A stretch of 64,000 nt of DNA from Kluyvera cryocrescens NBRC 102467 (lineage in GTDB: Bacteria; Pseudomonadota; Gammaproteobacteria; Enterobacterales; Enterobacteriaceae). Location: positions 1-64,000 of the forward strand of contig NZ_BCTM01000015.1 in NCBI RefSeq assembly GCF_001571285.1, in the 5' to 3' direction. This document shows positions 1 through 10,883 of this stretch, piece by piece. The position numbers and the translations under genes were made by a program. How positions within the stretch are numbered: the first letter of the stretch is position 1; every line of letters begins with the position of its first letter. The notes beneath the pieces are model-generated. The model was not told the DNA's origin. It worked only from the letters and a program-made list of their open reading frames with translations, and made no database searches.

Positions 1-96
1 CGCAAAGCGGGCCTGAATTATTCATTTTTTTTGCGATGGTCACATTTTTATCCTTTAACCATAAGCTTAAGCAATATTTTAACCGCGATCACACTC

Positions 97-113
97 ATGA
101 AAATAATTTTCAT
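97..113. promoter_or_regulatory. perfect 17-bp palindrome upstream of the PTS cassette
   Basis: The sequence ATGAAAAT-A-ATTTTCAT is a perfect 8+1+8 palindrome 59 bp upstream of the first PTS gene. The spacing fits an operator. It also resembles the 7-1-7 Fur box (TGATAATnATTATCA), with two symmetrical mismatches. No regulator gene for the cassette is visible inside the window, so the binding protein is unknown. The stretch from base 1 to 172 holds no supported gene. Confidence 0.4.
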
Positions 114-172
114 TCATCCTCAGCAAAACCGCTAATGTATGAAATATGTTTTCAAACGAGGGGAAAGTTGTA

Positions 173-478
173 ATGAAAAAAATCATGTTGTGCTGCGCAG
201 CCGGAATGTCCACCAGCATGCTGGTGCAGAAGATGCGTGCCGAAGCCGAGAAGCGTTCGCTGGCGGTGGAGATCAACGCCTATCCGGTCGCCGAGATTGA
301 GCAGCAGCTTGCTCAGGCGGATGTGGTGCTGCTTGGCCCACAGGTGCAGTTTGAACTGGCTCGCCTGAGCGAAATCTCAGCGCCGCTTGGCAAACCGGTG
401 GCGGTTATCGACATGATGGATTACGGCACCATGCGCGGCGATCGCGTACTCGATAAAGCGATCCAACTGATGGCCTGA
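173..478 (+). CDS. PTS EIIB, lactose/cellobiose (diacetylchitobiose) family
   Basis: This 101-residue protein is a cytoplasmic phosphocarrier of the Lac-family PTS, about the length of E. coli ChbB. Phosphate passes from EIIA to a cysteine in the N-terminal loop and then to the sugar entering through EIIC. The loop reads CAAGMSTS at residues 8-15, so Cys8 is the likely phosphorylated residue. I chose the ATG at 173 rather than the in-frame ATG at 146 because a GAGGGGAA ribosome site lies just before it and the protein then starts MKKIMLCC, as in the family. It is the first gene of a tight three-gene cassette with a GH4 glycosidase and an EIIC. Whether the substrate is cellobiose, diacetylchitobiose or an aryl beta-glucoside cannot be read from the sequence. 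Confidence 0.9.
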   Translation: MKKIMLCCAAGMSTSMLVQKMRAEAEKRSLAVEINAYPVAEIEQQLAQADVVLLGPQVQFELARLSEISAPLGKPVAVIDMMDYGTMRGDRVLDKAIQLMA

Positions 479-494
479 GGCCGTGGAGCAGACG

Positions 495-1799
495 ATGAAA
501 ATTACCGTTATTGGTGGGGGCAGCAGCTATACCCCGGAATTGATTGAAGGATTAATTACCCGCCACGCCTCCTTACCCATGGCGGAACTGGCGCTGGTTG
601 ACATCGAAGCGGGGCGTCAGAAGGTCGAGATCATTGCCGCCCTCGCCCGCCGGATGCTCGACAGAAGCGGGCTGGAATCGGTGAAGGTATCGGTTCATTT
701 CGATGCCGATAGCGCCATTGAAGGCTCCCAATTCGTTCTCACCCAGCTACGCGTCGGCCAACTCCCCGCGCGTGCGGCCGATGAACGGCTGGGTTTAAGC
801 CATAAGCTACTGGGACAAGAGACCACCGGTGTTGGCGGTTTCGCTAAAGCGCTGCGCACCATCCCGGTGATGCTGGATATTGCCAAGCGCGTAGAGCGAC
901 TGGCCCCGGATGCGTGGATCATCAACTTCACCAACCCCGCCGGGATCGTCACCGAAGCGGTATCACGCCATAGCAACGCCAAAATCATCGGTCTGTGTAA
1001 CGTGCCGGTCACCATGCACCACATGATTGCCGACATGCTGAAGCTCCCCTACGACCAGGTATCGCTACGCTTTGCCGGCCTCAATCATATGGTGTGGGTG
1101 CATAAGGTTCTGGCGAACGGTCGCGATGCCACCGACGATGTGATTGAAATGCTTTGCGATGGCGAGCAGCTGTCGATGAATAACATCAAAGCGATCCCAT
1201 GGCCGCCATCGCTGCTGCGGGCGCTGCGCGCGATCCCCTGCCCTTATCATCGTTACTTCTGGCAAACCCGCACCATGCTGGAAGACGAGTTGGTGGATGC
1301 CGACAGTAAAGGCACCCGCGCTGAGCAGGTGATGAAGGTGGAAGCGTCTCTGTTCAAACTGTACGCCGATCCGCATCTGGATAAGAAACCCGAAGAGCTG
1401 AGCCAGCGCGGCGGTTCCTTCTATTCCGAAGTAGCGGTCCAGTTGATTAATGCACTGCATAACAATCTTGGCGTTGAAATGGTGGTCAACGCCGCCAACA
1501 ACGGCGCCATTCAAGGGCTGCCGGACGATGCAGTAATTGAAACCAACTGCCTGATTGACGCGCTTGGCGCGCATCCTTTGGCCTTTGGCAAACTGCCGCC
1601 GCTGATGAACGGCCTGACGCAGCAGGTGAAAGATTTCGAACGTCTGACCATCGACGCCGCGGTGCACGGCGACAAAGATAAAGCGCTGCTGGCGCTGGTT
1701 GCCAACCCATTAGTGGCCGACGTCAATCTGGCGACGACGCTGGTCGACGAAGTGTTACGTATCAATAACGCGTGGCTGCCGCAGTTCGGCAAACAATAA
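495..1799 (+). CDS. 6-phospho-beta-glucosidase, glycoside hydrolase family 4
   Basis: This 434-residue enzyme is of the CelF/ChbF/LicH type. It hydrolyses the phosphorylated disaccharide delivered by the adjacent PTS, using NAD and a divalent metal. The N-terminal dinucleotide fold begins ITVIGGGSSYTPEL. The NFTNPAG and GLCNVP motifs and the following GLNHM, whose Cys and His bind the metal in GH4 enzymes, are all present. An in-frame GTG at 483 would add four residues; the ATG at 495 gives the usual MKITVIGG start, with GGAG positioned before it. It follows the EIIB gene by 16 bp and precedes the EIIC by about 50 bp, so the three are almost certainly cotranscribed. Confidence 0.92.
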   Translation: MKITVIGGGSSYTPELIEGLITRHASLPMAELALVDIEAGRQKVEIIAALARRMLDRSGLESVKVSVHFDADSAIEGSQFVLTQLRVGQLPARAADERLGLSHKLLGQETTGVGGFAKALRTIPVMLDIAKRVERLAPDAWIINFTNPAGIVTEAVSRHSNAKIIGLCNVPVTMHHMIADMLKLPYDQVSLRFAGLNHMVWVHKVLANGRDATDDVIEMLCDGEQLSMNNIKAIPWPPSLLRALRAIPCPYHRYFWQTRTMLEDELVDADSKGTRAEQVMKVEASLFKLYADPHLDKKPEELSQRGGSFYSEVAVQLINALHNNLGVEMVVNAANNGAIQGLPDDAVIETNCLIDALGAHPLAFGKLPPLMNGLTQQVKDFERLTIDAAVHGDKDKALLALVANPLVADVNLATTLVDEVLRINNAWLPQFGKQ

Positions 1800-1850
1800 C
1801 TAAAACAATAAAACCCGGTCGGCAACGTCTGCTCCGGGCAGGGAGTGTCT

Positions 1851-3200
1851 GTGAATAAATCGATAATTGATAAATATGTTTTGCCGACCGCGCTTAAGAT
1901 CGCCGGACAAAAGCACGTGCTTTCGGTACGTGACGGTATCATCCTCAACATGCCGTTTATGCTGATAGGCTCATTTTTCCTGATCTTCGCCTATTTGCCA
2001 GTACCCGGCTACGGCCAGTTGATGAGCGAACTATTCGGCCCAACCTGGCAGGAGAAAGTCCTCTACCCGGTAAAAGCGACCTACGACATCATGGCGCTTA
2101 TCTCCAGCTTCGGTATCGCCTACCGCCTGGCGGAGAAGTACCGCACCCTTGATCCGCTGACCGCCGGGGCCGTATCCCTGGTCGCGTTCGTGATGACCAT
2201 TCCTCAGCACATCATGTTTACACCGGCGGGCAGCGATGTGGCGCAGCTGGTAAAAGGGGTCATGCCGATGGGGCAAATTGGCAGCCAGGGGCTGTTCGTG
2301 GCCATCCTGATTGCCCTGCTGTCGACGGAAATTTACCGCTTCGTGAACGACCGTAATCTGGTTATCCGCATGCCGGAAGGCGTCCCCCCGGCGGTGGCGA
2401 AATCATTCCTTGCGCTGATCCCCGGCTTTTGCGTGCTGGCGGTGGTGCTGGCGCTGCGCCTGCTGGTTGAAGCGACGCCATTTGGCGATATCAATACCAT
2501 GATCACCGAACTGGTAGGTATTCCGATGAGCCACGTCGGCGGTTCGCTGCCGGGAATGATTATCTCAGTGCTGCTGATTGGTATTTTGTGGATGCTGGGC
2601 CTGCACGGCGACACCATCGTACTTGTGTTTATCCGCCCGGTTTGGTTGAGCAATATGTCCGAGAACCTGGAGGCATTCCAGAACGGCCTGCCGATACCAC
2701 ACATTATTACCCAGCAGTTTTACGATCTCTGGATTGCGCCAGGCGGCACCGGTGCGCTGTTAGGGCTGGTGATTTTCATGATTCTGCGCAGCCGCAGCGT
2801 GCAGATGAAGCAGCTCGGCAAAATTGCCGCGCCGGGTAGCCTGTTTAACATCAGTGAGCCGATGGTGTTTGGGATCCCGATCGTGATGAACCCCTATCTG
2901 GTGGTGCCGTTTATCCTGACCCCAGTCGTGCTGGTGATTGTCTCCTACGTGGCGATGACTACCGGCCTGGTGGCGAAACCGGCCGGGATAGCATTACCGT
3001 TTACCACGCCGATTGTGGTCAGCGGATATCTGGCAACCGGCGGCCATATCTCCGGCTCGGTGCTGCAAATCGTTAACCTCGGTATCTCGCTGGTGATGTA
3101 TTACCCGTTCTTCCGCATCTGGGATAACCTGAAATACCGTGAAGAACAGGCCAGTAAGTCGCAGCAGACCGCCGCCGCCATGCCGGCCACGGAACAATAA
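1851..3200 (+). CDS. PTS EIIC, lactose/cellobiose family permease
   Basis: This 449-residue integral membrane permease of the ChbC/CelB/LicC type carries the sugar across the inner membrane while it is phosphorylated. Hydrophobic segments run along the whole length. The family signature FNISEPMVFGIPIVMNP lies near residues 335-351. The start is GTG in either case: GTG 1851 has CAGGGAG just upstream, while GTG 1845 would overlap that site. The operon normally needs a IIA partner (ChbA/LicA); none is encoded before or after this gene in the window. The C-terminal tail is polar (EEQASKSQQ) and ends in the cytoplasm. Confidence 0.92.
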   Translation: MNKSIIDKYVLPTALKIAGQKHVLSVRDGIILNMPFMLIGSFFLIFAYLPVPGYGQLMSELFGPTWQEKVLYPVKATYDIMALISSFGIAYRLAEKYRTLDPLTAGAVSLVAFVMTIPQHIMFTPAGSDVAQLVKGVMPMGQIGSQGLFVAILIALLSTEIYRFVNDRNLVIRMPEGVPPAVAKSFLALIPGFCVLAVVLALRLLVEATPFGDINTMITELVGIPMSHVGGSLPGMIISVLLIGILWMLGLHGDTIVLVFIRPVWLSNMSENLEAFQNGLPIPHIITQQFYDLWIAPGGTGALLGLVIFMILRSRSVQMKQLGKIAAPGSLFNISEPMVFGIPIVMNPYLVVPFILTPVVLVIVSYVAMTTGLVAKPAGIALPFTTPIVVSGYLATGGHISGSVLQIVNLGISLVMYYPFFRIWDNLKYREEQASKSQQTAAAMPATEQ

Positions 3201-3279
3201 CCCCGTCACCCGGCCCGGTTAAGTGCTGCCGGGTGACATACCTGAAAACGAAAGCTCATCAGACCTACAAAACAAAAAC

Positions 3280-3306
3280 GCCGGGCATCTGCCCGGCATT
3301 TTTTAT
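3280..3306. terminator. bidirectional rho-independent terminator between the PTS cassette and carB
   Basis: A perfect 7-bp stem GCCGGGC/GCCCGGC with an ATCT loop is followed by ATTTTTTAT on the plus strand and by GTTTTTG on the minus strand. It can end both the rightward PTS transcript and the leftward carAB transcript. Confidence 0.85.
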
Positions 3307-3315
3307 GCCTTACGC

Positions 3316-6300
3316 TTACTTATTAATCTGCGCGTGCATTTCCTGAACTGAAATCACCTTCTCGGTAGCATCAGCATTCAGCGCCATCGCGGTGGCGAAG
3401 CCGCCGTTCAGGGTGGTGTCGTAATGCACTTTGTACTGCAGTGCGCTGCGGCGAATCAGCTTGGAGTCTTCAATCGCCTGGCGACCTGCGGTGGTGTTGA
3501 TGATGTAGGTGTATTCGCCATTCTTGATACGGTCTTGAATGTGCGGACGACCTTCATGCACCTTGTTCACCAGACGTGGGTTGATACCCGCTTCACCCAG
3601 CACGACCGCGGTACCGTGGGTTGCATCCAGCTCGAAGCCCTGTTTCAGCAGCTTCGCGGCCAGGTCAACCACGCGCTCTTTATCGCCTTCGCGAACGGAG
3701 AGCAGCGCACGGCCCTGTTTTTTCATGGTTGAGCTGCTGCCCAGCTGCGCCTTAGCGAAGGCTTCCGCGAAGGTACGCCCCACGCCCATCACTTCCCCGG
3801 TGGAGCGCATTTCTGGCCCCAGCAGTGGGTCAACGCCTGGGAATTTATTGAAAGGCAGCACCACTTCTTTCACCGAGTAGTACGGTGGGATGATTTCTTC
3901 GGTCACGCCCTGCTGTGCCAGCGTCTGGCCTGCCATCACGCGCGCCGCCACTTTCGCCAGCGGTACACCGGTGGCTTTAGAGACGAACGGTACGGTACGG
4001 GCCGCACGTGGGTTGACTTCAATCAGGTAGACTTCGTTGTCTTTCACCGCAAACTGCACGTTCATCAGACCGCGAACCTGCAGTTCGAAGGCCAGTTTCT
4101 GCACCTGCTGGCGCATCACGTCCTGAATTTCCTGGCTCAGCGTGTAGGCAGGCAGAGAACACGCGGAGTCACCGGAGTGCACGCCGGCCTGTTCGATGTG
4201 TTCCATGATGCCGCCAATCAGCACCATTTCGCCGTCACAGATTGCGTCCACATCGACTTCAATTGCATCGTCGAGGAAGCGATCCAGCAGTACTGGCGCA
4301 TCGTTAGATACGCTGACGGCGGTCTGGAAGTAGCGACGCAGGTCAGCTTCGTCGTAGACGATTTCCATCGCTCGGCCGCCGAGTACATAAGAGGGGCGAA
4401 CCACCAGCGGATAGCCGATATCTTTCGCTTTCTCTACCGCCATTTCGATGGCGGTCACGGTGGCGTTTGCCGGCTGCTTCAGCTTCAGGCGGTCAACCGC
4501 ATGCTGGAAGCGCTCGCGGTCTTCTGCACGGTCGATGGCATCCGGGCTGGTCCCGATAACCGGTACGCCTGCGGCTTCCAGCGCACGCGCCAGTTTCAGC
4601 GGAGTCTGGCCGCCGTACTGTACGATGACGCCTTTTGGCTTCTCGATGCGCACGATTTCCAGTACGTCTTCCAGGGTAACCGGCTCAAAGTACAGGCGGT
4701 CGGAGGTGTCGTAGTCGGTCGACACGGTTTCCGGGTTACAGTTGACCATGATGGTCTCGTAACCGTCTTCGCGCAGCGCCAGTGAGGCGTGTACGCAGCA
4801 GTAGTCAAATTCGATACCCTGGCCGATACGGTTCGGGCCGCCGCCGAGAACCATAATTTTATCGCGGTCAACTGACGGGTTGGACTCACACTCATCTTCA
4901 TAGGTGGAGTACATGTAAGCGGTGTCGGTTGCGAACTCTGCCGCACAGGTATCGACGCGTTTGTAGACCGGGTGCAGGTCATACTGGTCGCGCAGTTTGC
5001 GAATTTCAGCTTCACGTACGCCAGCCAGTTTCGCCAGGCGCGCATCGGCGAAGCCTTTACGTTTCAGGTGGCGCAGGAAGTCAGCGTTGAGGCCGGTGAT
5101 CCCCACTTCAGCCACTTTCTCTTCCAGACGAACCAGCTCTTCAATCTGTACCAGGAACCAGCGGTCAATGTTGGTCAGGTTGAAGACGCCATCGACGGAC
5201 AGGCCCGCACGGAAGGCATCGGCGATGTACCAGATACGCTCAGCGCCCGCGTCTTTCAGCTCACGGCGAATTTTGGTCAGCGCTTCTGGGTCGTCGAGGC
5301 TCACTTTCGGGTCAAAGCCTGTTGCGCCCACTTCCAGGCCGCGCAGCGCTTTCTGCAGGGATTCCTGCTGGGTGCGACCAATCGCCATCACTTCACCGAC
5401 AGATTTCATCTGGGTGGTCAGACGGTCGTTCGCGCCGGCAAATTTCTCGAAGTTGAAGCGTGGGATCTTAGTCACGACGTAGTCGATGGACGGTTCGAAG
5501 GATGCCGGAGTACGGCCGCCGGTGATATCGTTCATCAGTTCGTCGAGGGTGTAACCGACCGCCAGTTTTGCCGCAACTTTAGCAATCGGGAAGCCGGTTG
5601 CTTTCGAAGCCAGCGCCGAAGAGCGGGATACACGCGGGTTCATTTCGATAACGATCAGGCGACCGTCTTTCGGGTTTACCGAGAACTGGACGTTGGAACC
5701 GCCGGTCTCGACGCCGATTTCACGCAGTACCGCCATCGAGGCGTTACGCATGATTTGATATTCTTTGTCGGTCAGCGTCTGGGCTGGCGCTACGGTGATG
5801 GAGTCACCGGTATGGATGCCCATGGCGTCGAAGTTTTCGATAGAGCAGACGATGATGCAGTTGTCGTTTTTATCACGCACCACTTCCATCTCGTACTCTT
5901 TCCAGCCAATCAGCGACTCATCAATCAGCAGCTCTTTGGTTGGGGACAGATCCAGACCGCGTTCGCAAATTTCTTCGAACTCTTCGCGGTTGTAGGCGAT
6001 ACCACCACCGGTGCCGCCCATGGTGAAGCTTGGACGGATGATGCACGGATAGCCCACGTCAGCAGCAACCGCCAGCGCTTCTTCCATGGTGTGCGCAATG
6101 CCGGAACGCGCGGTATCGAGGCCGATTTTCTTCATCGCCACGTCGAAACGGCGGCGGTCCTCAGCCTTATCAATTGCGTCGGCAGTCGCCCCAATCATGG
6201 TGACGCCAAACTCTTCAAGTACACCCTGACGTTCCAGCTCCAGCGCACAGTTCAGTGCAGTCTGGCCGCCCATGGTTGGCAGTACGGCATCTGGACGCTC

Positions 6301-6540
6301 TTTCTCGATGATTTTGCGCACGACTTCCCAGTGAATTGGTTCGATGTAGGTCGCATCGGCCATTTCAGGGTCAGTCATGATGGTCGCAGGGTTGGAGTTC
6401 ACCAGAATGACGCGGTAACCCTCTTCACGCAGCGCTTTACACGCCTGGGCACCGGAGTAGTCAAACTCACACGCCTGACCGATAACAATCGGGCCCGCGC
6501 CCAGAATCAGGATACTTTTTATGTCTGTACGTTTTGGCAT
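3316..6540 (-). CDS. carB: carbamoyl-phosphate synthase large subunit
   Basis: This 1074-residue protein (E. coli CarB has 1073) is the synthetase subunit. It makes carbamoyl phosphate from bicarbonate, ammonia and two ATP for pyrimidine and arginine synthesis. Two homologous ATP-grasp halves are visible, with paired elements such as [10 protein letters not shown] near the N-terminus and [10 protein letters not shown] in the second half. The C-terminal domain is the allosteric region that binds UMP, IMP and ornithine. It lies 17 bp downstream of carA, which supplies ammonia from glutamine through the intersubunit tunnel. Nothing suggests truncation or frameshift. Long open frames on the opposite strand are shadows of its codon bias. 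Confidence 0.98.
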   Translation of the reverse strand: MPKRTDIKSILILGAGPIVIGQACEFDYSGAQACKALREEGYRVILVNSNPATIMTDPEMADATYIEPIHWEVVRKIIEKERPDAVLPTMGGQTALNCALELERQGVLEEFGVTMIGATADAIDKAEDRRRFDVAMKKIGLDTARSGIAHTMEEALAVAADVGYPCIIRPSFTMGGTGGGIAYNREEFEEICERGLDLSPTKELLIDESLIGWKEYEMEVVRDKNDNCIIVCSIENFDAMGIHTGDSITVAPAQTLTDKEYQIMRNASMAVLREIGVETGGSNVQFSVNPKDGRLIVIEMNPRVSRSSALASKATGFPIAKVAAKLAVGYTLDELMNDITGGRTPASFEPSIDYVVTKIPRFNFEKFAGANDRLTTQMKSVGEVMAIGRTQQESLQKALRGLEVGATGFDPKVSLDDPEALTKIRRELKDAGAERIWYIADAFRAGLSVDGVFNLTNIDRWFLVQIEELVRLEEKVAEVGITGLNADFLRHLKRKGFADARLAKLAGVREAEIRKLRDQYDLHPVYKRVDTCAAEFATDTAYMYSTYEDECESNPSVDRDKIMVLGGGPNRIGQGIEFDYCCVHASLALREDGYETIMVNCNPETVSTDYDTSDRLYFEPVTLEDVLEIVRIEKPKGVIVQYGGQTPLKLARALEAAGVPVIGTSPDAIDRAEDRERFQHAVDRLKLKQPANATVTAIEMAVEKAKDIGYPLVVRPSYVLGGRAMEIVYDEADLRRYFQTAVSVSNDAPVLLDRFLDDAIEVDVDAICDGEMVLIGGIMEHIEQAGVHSGDSACSLPAYTLSQEIQDVMRQQVQKLAFELQVRGLMNVQFAVKDNEVYLIEVNPRAARTVPFVSKATGVPLAKVAARVMAGQTLAQQGVTEEIIPPYYSVKEVVLPFNKFPGVDPLLGPEMRSTGEVMGVGRTFAEAFAKAQLGSSSTMKKQGRALLSVREGDKERVVDLAAKLLKQGFELDATHGTAVVLGEAGINPRLVNKVHEGRPHIQDRIKNGEYTYIINTTAGRQAIEDSKLIRRSALQYKVHYDTTLNGGFATAMALNADATEKVISVQEMHAQINK

Positions 6541-6557
6541 GGCTCTTTAACTCCTGA

Positions 6558-7706
6558 TTATTTCGCGGACTGACGGTATTGCTCAATTAACTCGATAAAG
6601 TGGTCGAACAGCGGCGCTGCGTCGTGCGGCCCCGGGCTCGCCTCAGGGTGACCCTGGAAGCTAAACGCCGGTTTATCGGTGCGGTGAATCCCCTGCAGGG
6701 TGCCATCGAACAACGATTTGTGGGTCACGCGCAGGTTAGCCGGCAGCGTCGCTTCATCAACCGCAAAGCCGTGGTTCTGCGCGGTAATCATCACCACGTT
6801 GTTATCGATATCTTTCACCGGGTGGTTGCCACCGTGGTGACCGAATTTCATCTTGATGGTTTTCGCACCGCTGGCCAGCGCTAACAGCTGATGGCCCAGG
6901 CAGATACCGAAGACCGGAACCTCGGTCTGGAGGAATTTTTCAATCGCTTCAATCGCGTAGTCACACGGAGCCGGGTCGCCGGGGCCGTTTGACAGGAAGA
7001 TACCGTCCGGATTCATTTTCAGAACCTCTTCGGCAGAGGTTTTCGCCGGAACCACCGTCAGGCGGCAGCCGCGGTCTACCAGCATACGCAGGATGTTGCG
7101 TTTGGCGCCAAAATCGTAGGCGACGACGTGGAACGGCAGCTCTTCTTCGGACTTCGCTTCCGGCAGTTCGCCTGCCAGCGTCCAGCTACCCTGAGTCCAG
7201 CCGTAGGTTTCAGCCGTGGTCACTTCTTTTGCCAGGTCCATGCCGTTCAGGCCTGGGAACGCTTTGGCCTTTTCCAGCGCCAGCTGCGCATCGAGGTTAT
7301 CACCGGCGATGATGCAGCCGTTCTGAGCGCCTTTCTCGCGCAGCAAACGGGTCAGCTTACGGGTATCGATATCGGCAATCGCCACAATGTTATGGCGCTT
7401 AAGGTAAGAAGAAAGGTCTTCAGTGTTACGGTAGTTGCTGGCAATCTGCGGCAGGTCGCGGATAACCAGACCCTGGGCGTGAACTTGAGAAGATTCTTCA
7501 TCAGCGGCGTTAGTGCCGACATTACCAATATGGGGATAAGTAAGAGTGACGATTTGGCGAGAATAGGAAGGATCAGTGAGGATTTCTTGATAACCGGTCA
7601 TTGAAGTATTGAAAACGACTTCCCCAACCGCCGAACCCGTTGCCCCGATGGCCCGACCGTAAAACTGGGTTCCGTCTTCCAGAACCAATAGCGCTGACTT
7701 AATCAA
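6558..7706 (-). CDS. carA: carbamoyl-phosphate synthase small (glutaminase) subunit, TTG start
   Basis: This 382-residue protein, the E. coli length, hydrolyses glutamine and channels ammonia to CarB. The class I amidotransferase triad is visible: the nucleophile in GICLGHQ and the His and Glu in [10 protein letters not shown] near the C-terminus. The start is TTG (CAA on the plus strand at 7704-7706), giving [12 protein letters not shown]. It is preceded by GGAGGG, and there is no nearby ATG. E. coli carA also uses TTG. Two ARG-box-like palindromes lie immediately upstream. Confidence 0.98.
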   Translation of the reverse strand: MIKSALLVLEDGTQFYGRAIGATGSAVGEVVFNTSMTGYQEILTDPSYSRQIVTLTYPHIGNVGTNAADEESSQVHAQGLVIRDLPQIASNYRNTEDLSSYLKRHNIVAIADIDTRKLTRLLREKGAQNGCIIAGDNLDAQLALEKAKAFPGLNGMDLAKEVTTAETYGWTQGSWTLAGELPEAKSEEELPFHVVAYDFGAKRNILRMLVDRGCRLTVVPAKTSAEEVLKMNPDGIFLSNGPGDPAPCDYAIEAIEKFLQTEVPVFGICLGHQLLALASGAKTIKMKFGHHGGNHPVKDIDNNVVMITAQNHGFAVDEATLPANLRVTHKSLFDGTLQGIHRTDKPAFSFQGHPEASPGPHDAAPLFDHFIELIEQYRQSAK

Positions 7707-7717
7707 AACACCCTCCA

Positions 7718-7756
7718 GAGAATATTTACTCGCTTTATTTGCATATTAATTCATAA
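7718..7756 (-). promoter_or_regulatory. tandem ARG boxes over the proximal carAB promoter
   Basis: Read on the minus strand, two ARG-box-like palindromes sit side by side: TTATGAATTAATATGCAA (7739-7756) and GCGAGTAAATATTCTC (7718-7733). They match the ArgR consensus TGAAT-N4-ATTCA and sit in the same place as the pair at E. coli carP2. By family knowledge, hexameric ArgR with arginine represses here, while pyrimidines act at a promoter further upstream. Confidence 0.75.
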
Positions 7757-8160
7757 CAATGGCACAAATCAATGCAAATCTGCTTACCGACGTATTTCTG
7801 GCAAACGGCGGCATTCTAGAGACAGCCTCGACAAAAGTCTACCTTAAAGGACAATTTTTATTATTATTTTGTGGCACTGGTGAAATCAGTCGCCAGAAGA
7901 GGTTAAAAAGATCAACTAACTCATTGTAGAAAACGCTTGCGGACCAGGAAGAGTGTCAAATGAGACCAGAGAAGGTAAAAAAGTGGACCAGATGGTCAAA
8001 ATTTACATATAACCAACATACATTCGCCAGAAAATATAGAAAAATACGCCTTTAACAATGATTAAACGGAAAAACGGATAAAATTAAGGGCGATAAAATA
8101 TCGCCCTGTGTAATCAAGTAATTATGACTACAATAACCACATCACGATGGGTAATAAATT
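7757..8160 (-). promoter_or_regulatory. carAB upstream control region, no gene
   Basis: About 400 AT-rich bases separate the ARG boxes from the end of dapB. In E. coli the matching interval carries the distal pyrimidine-controlled promoter with PepA, IHF, PurR and RutR sites. I see AT-rich runs compatible with IHF bending, but I cannot assign individual sites by eye. No open frame here looks like a gene. Confidence 0.5.
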
Positions 8161-8994
<834 letters not shown>

Positions 8995-9107
8995 TTATTA
9001 AATTGCGTAAATCGTTTTCAGAGTAACTAGCCCGCTGTAGGGTCGCCAGCCGAAAACGTCCATAATTAGAATTTAATGATAAACAGAGAGGAATATCAGT
9101 AAAAGAC

Positions 9108-9133
9108 ATGATTCATCCCGCAGGATGAATCAT
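9108..9133. repeat. perfect 11-bp inverted repeat with 4-nt loop
   Basis: ATGATTCATCC and GGATGAATCAT flank a CGCA loop, about 125 bp upstream of the dapB start and 117 bp beyond the end of the AlaX-like gene. No T-run follows on either strand, so it is a poor terminator. It could be an operator, an mRNA end structure or a relic of a mobile repeat. The rest of 8983-9249 shows nothing recognisable. Confidence 0.5.
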
Positions 9134-9249
9134 TGCCGCACAGGGGGAAAGAAGTCAAACTCGCTCACAATGTGGCGCAGTGGTGGGATAACAACCGGAA
9201 AAGCGCAAACTCACAGCCAATCAACGTAGCCTTATTACGGGTAAGGTCT

Positions 9250-9882
9250 TCAGGGCACTAACGAATAGTGAACGATCATTTGCCCCTTTTTGAGTTTCAG
9301 TTGGGTTATCGTCACATCACCAATTTCAGATAAACGGGCGACGTGGGTCCCACCGCAGGGGTAAGCCGGAAGTTCACCAAACCCTACCTGCCGCAGGCCG
9401 CTCTCGCAGGTTATTCGCCGCGGAAGATCCTCTCCCTGCCAGGCGCTGATAATCGCCAACAAAGCCTCGGCGGCGGGCAGCACGGCAGACTCCCCTGGTG
9501 CGAAGGTAATACGCCCTTCCCCAGGCCAGTGATGCGCTTTAACCGGCTGCCAGCCGTACCGTTCACCCGCCATCCCTATCAGATGCCCGGCTGAATGTAA
9601 TCGCGCATGGTACTGACGGGCAGCGGCATCAATGCGCAACAGGGCCTCCCCCAGCGGCAACGCCTGGTCAACGATATGCACCACGGCATCGCCGCGAGTG
9701 ATCACGCTTTGCACCGCGGCATCGCCAATCCAGCCGGCGTCCGAAGGCTGCCCACCGCCCTGCGGGTGAAACAGCGTGCGATCTAACGTAATAGCGTAGC
9801 GCCCATCCGGCTCAGCCAGACAGCTCATAATGTTCGCCTGCCCCTGAGTGGCATCGCTGGTGTAATAAAGGCGTTCAGTCAT
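9250..9882 (-). CDS. AlaX-like alanyl-tRNA editing hydrolase
   Basis: This 210-residue protein resembles the stand-alone editing domain of alanyl-tRNA synthetase, which removes serine or glycine from mischarged tRNA-Ala. The metal-binding signature is present as HSAGH in the middle and CGGTH near residue 177. The N-terminal part carries the family motif TLFHPQGGGQPSD. AGAGGAG precedes the ATG. It is divergent from the LysR gene at 9975 with 92 bp between them, so that regulator may control it. It is absent from this position in E. coli K-12. The exact substrate is inference. Confidence 0.85.
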   Translation of the reverse strand: MTERLYYTSDATQGQANIMSCLAEPDGRYAITLDRTLFHPQGGGQPSDAGWIGDAAVQSVITRGDAVVHIVDQALPLGEALLRIDAAARQYHARLHSAGHLIGMAGERYGWQPVKAHHWPGEGRITFAPGESAVLPAAEALLAIISAWQGEDLPRRITCESGLRQVGFGELPAYPCGGTHVARLSEIGDVTITQLKLKKGQMIVHYSLVP

Positions 9883-9974
9883 GGTTGTTCTCCTCTTGAT
9901 GAGCAGAGTATATTCATCTTATCCACGACGATAATCCCGTATCCACTCAATGCATCTTTGCCTGGAATGCACAA

Positions 9975-10883
9975 ATGAATCCTAATTTGCTCCCCGACCT
10001 TGCGACTTTTGTATTGATTATCGACCAGGGCAGTTTTTCGGCTGCCGCAAAAATCGCGGGGGCGACACCTTCAGCCATGAGCCGTAGCGTTTCGCGCCTT
10101 GAACAGGCGTTGGGCAGCAAGCTGCTGCACCGCACCACGCGTAAACTGGCACTGAACGACACCGGCAAGATGGTGTATGAACACGCCCAGGAGATGCTGA
10201 ACGCGGCGCAGATGGCTTTCGATTCTGGCAGCAGCCGCCAAAGCGTTGCGCAGGGGAAACTGACCGTCAGCGTGCCTAAAGCCGTTGGCCGCTTTGTGGT
10301 TCACCCTTTGATGGCGGAGTTTTTTTCCCGCTTCCCGGAGGTTGATGTCTGTCTGCGGCTGGAAGACCGGTATATGGACTTAATTGACGACGGTGTCGAT
10401 CTGGCCCTTCGCATCAGCCAGTCGCCGTCACCGGGCCTCTATGGCAGGCCGCTGATGCCGGTTAGCCACGTTATCTGCGCTACGCAGGAATACTTACGTC
10501 GTCACGGCATGCCCAACAATCCGCAGGCCCTGCGCGAACACAGCTGTATCAGCCTTGGTGAAACACCCGCCGATTCGCGCTGGAAGTTTCGTCGCGGCGA
10601 TAACGTGGAAACCGTGCAAACGCGTGGGCGCTATGCTGCCAACCATACCGGCGTGCGGCTGGACGCGGTGAAGCATCATTTGGGGATTGGCAGTTTGCCG
10701 CTCTTTACCGCGCGCGAGGCGCTTGCCAGCGGCGAAATTGTGCAGGTACTCCCCGAGTGGGAATTTATCAGCGATTACAGCGGCGACCTGTGGCTGCTGT
10801 GGACGCGAAACAAACATATGCCCGCCAGGATGCGGGCGATGATTGATTATCTTGGTGAAAAGCTTACCGCATCCGGTGTTTGA
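9975..10883 (+). CDS. LysR-family transcriptional regulator
   Basis: This 302-residue protein has an N-terminal winged helix-turn-helix (residues 8-66, GSFSAAAKIAGATPSAMSRS) and a LysR substrate-binding domain that ends near the C-terminus (LWTRNKHMPARMRAMIDYL). It is of the CrgA-like branch, with DIGLALRIS-type strands (here DGVDLALRISQ). It is divergent from the AlaX-like gene. Its last 37 bp overlap the end of the next LysR gene, tail to tail. The ligand and target are unknown; autoregulation and control of the divergent gene are the usual arrangement. Confidence 0.9.
   Translation: MNPNLLPDLATFVLIIDQGSFSAAAKIAGATPSAMSRSVSRLEQALGSKLLHRTTRKLALNDTGKMVYEHAQEMLNAAQMAFDSGSSRQSVAQGKLTVSVPKAVGRFVVHPLMAEFFSRFPEVDVCLRLEDRYMDLIDDGVDLALRISQSPSPGLYGRPLMPVSHVICATQEYLRRHGMPNNPQALREHSCISLGETPADSRWKFRRGDNVETVQTRGRYAANHTGVRLDAVKHHLGIGSLPLFTAREALASGEIVQVLPEWEFISDYSGDLWLLWTRNKHMPARMRAMIDYLGEKLTASGV

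Noticed and set aside
1-96. CRP sites at GTCACAT and ATCACAC upstream of the PTS cassette
   Set aside because: Only the right half-sites match; the left TGTGA halves at the correct six-base spacing are absent.
4972-6573. A 533-codon open frame on the plus strand opposite carB
   Set aside because: It is entirely antisense to carB and arises from carB codon bias; its translation has no recognisable domains.
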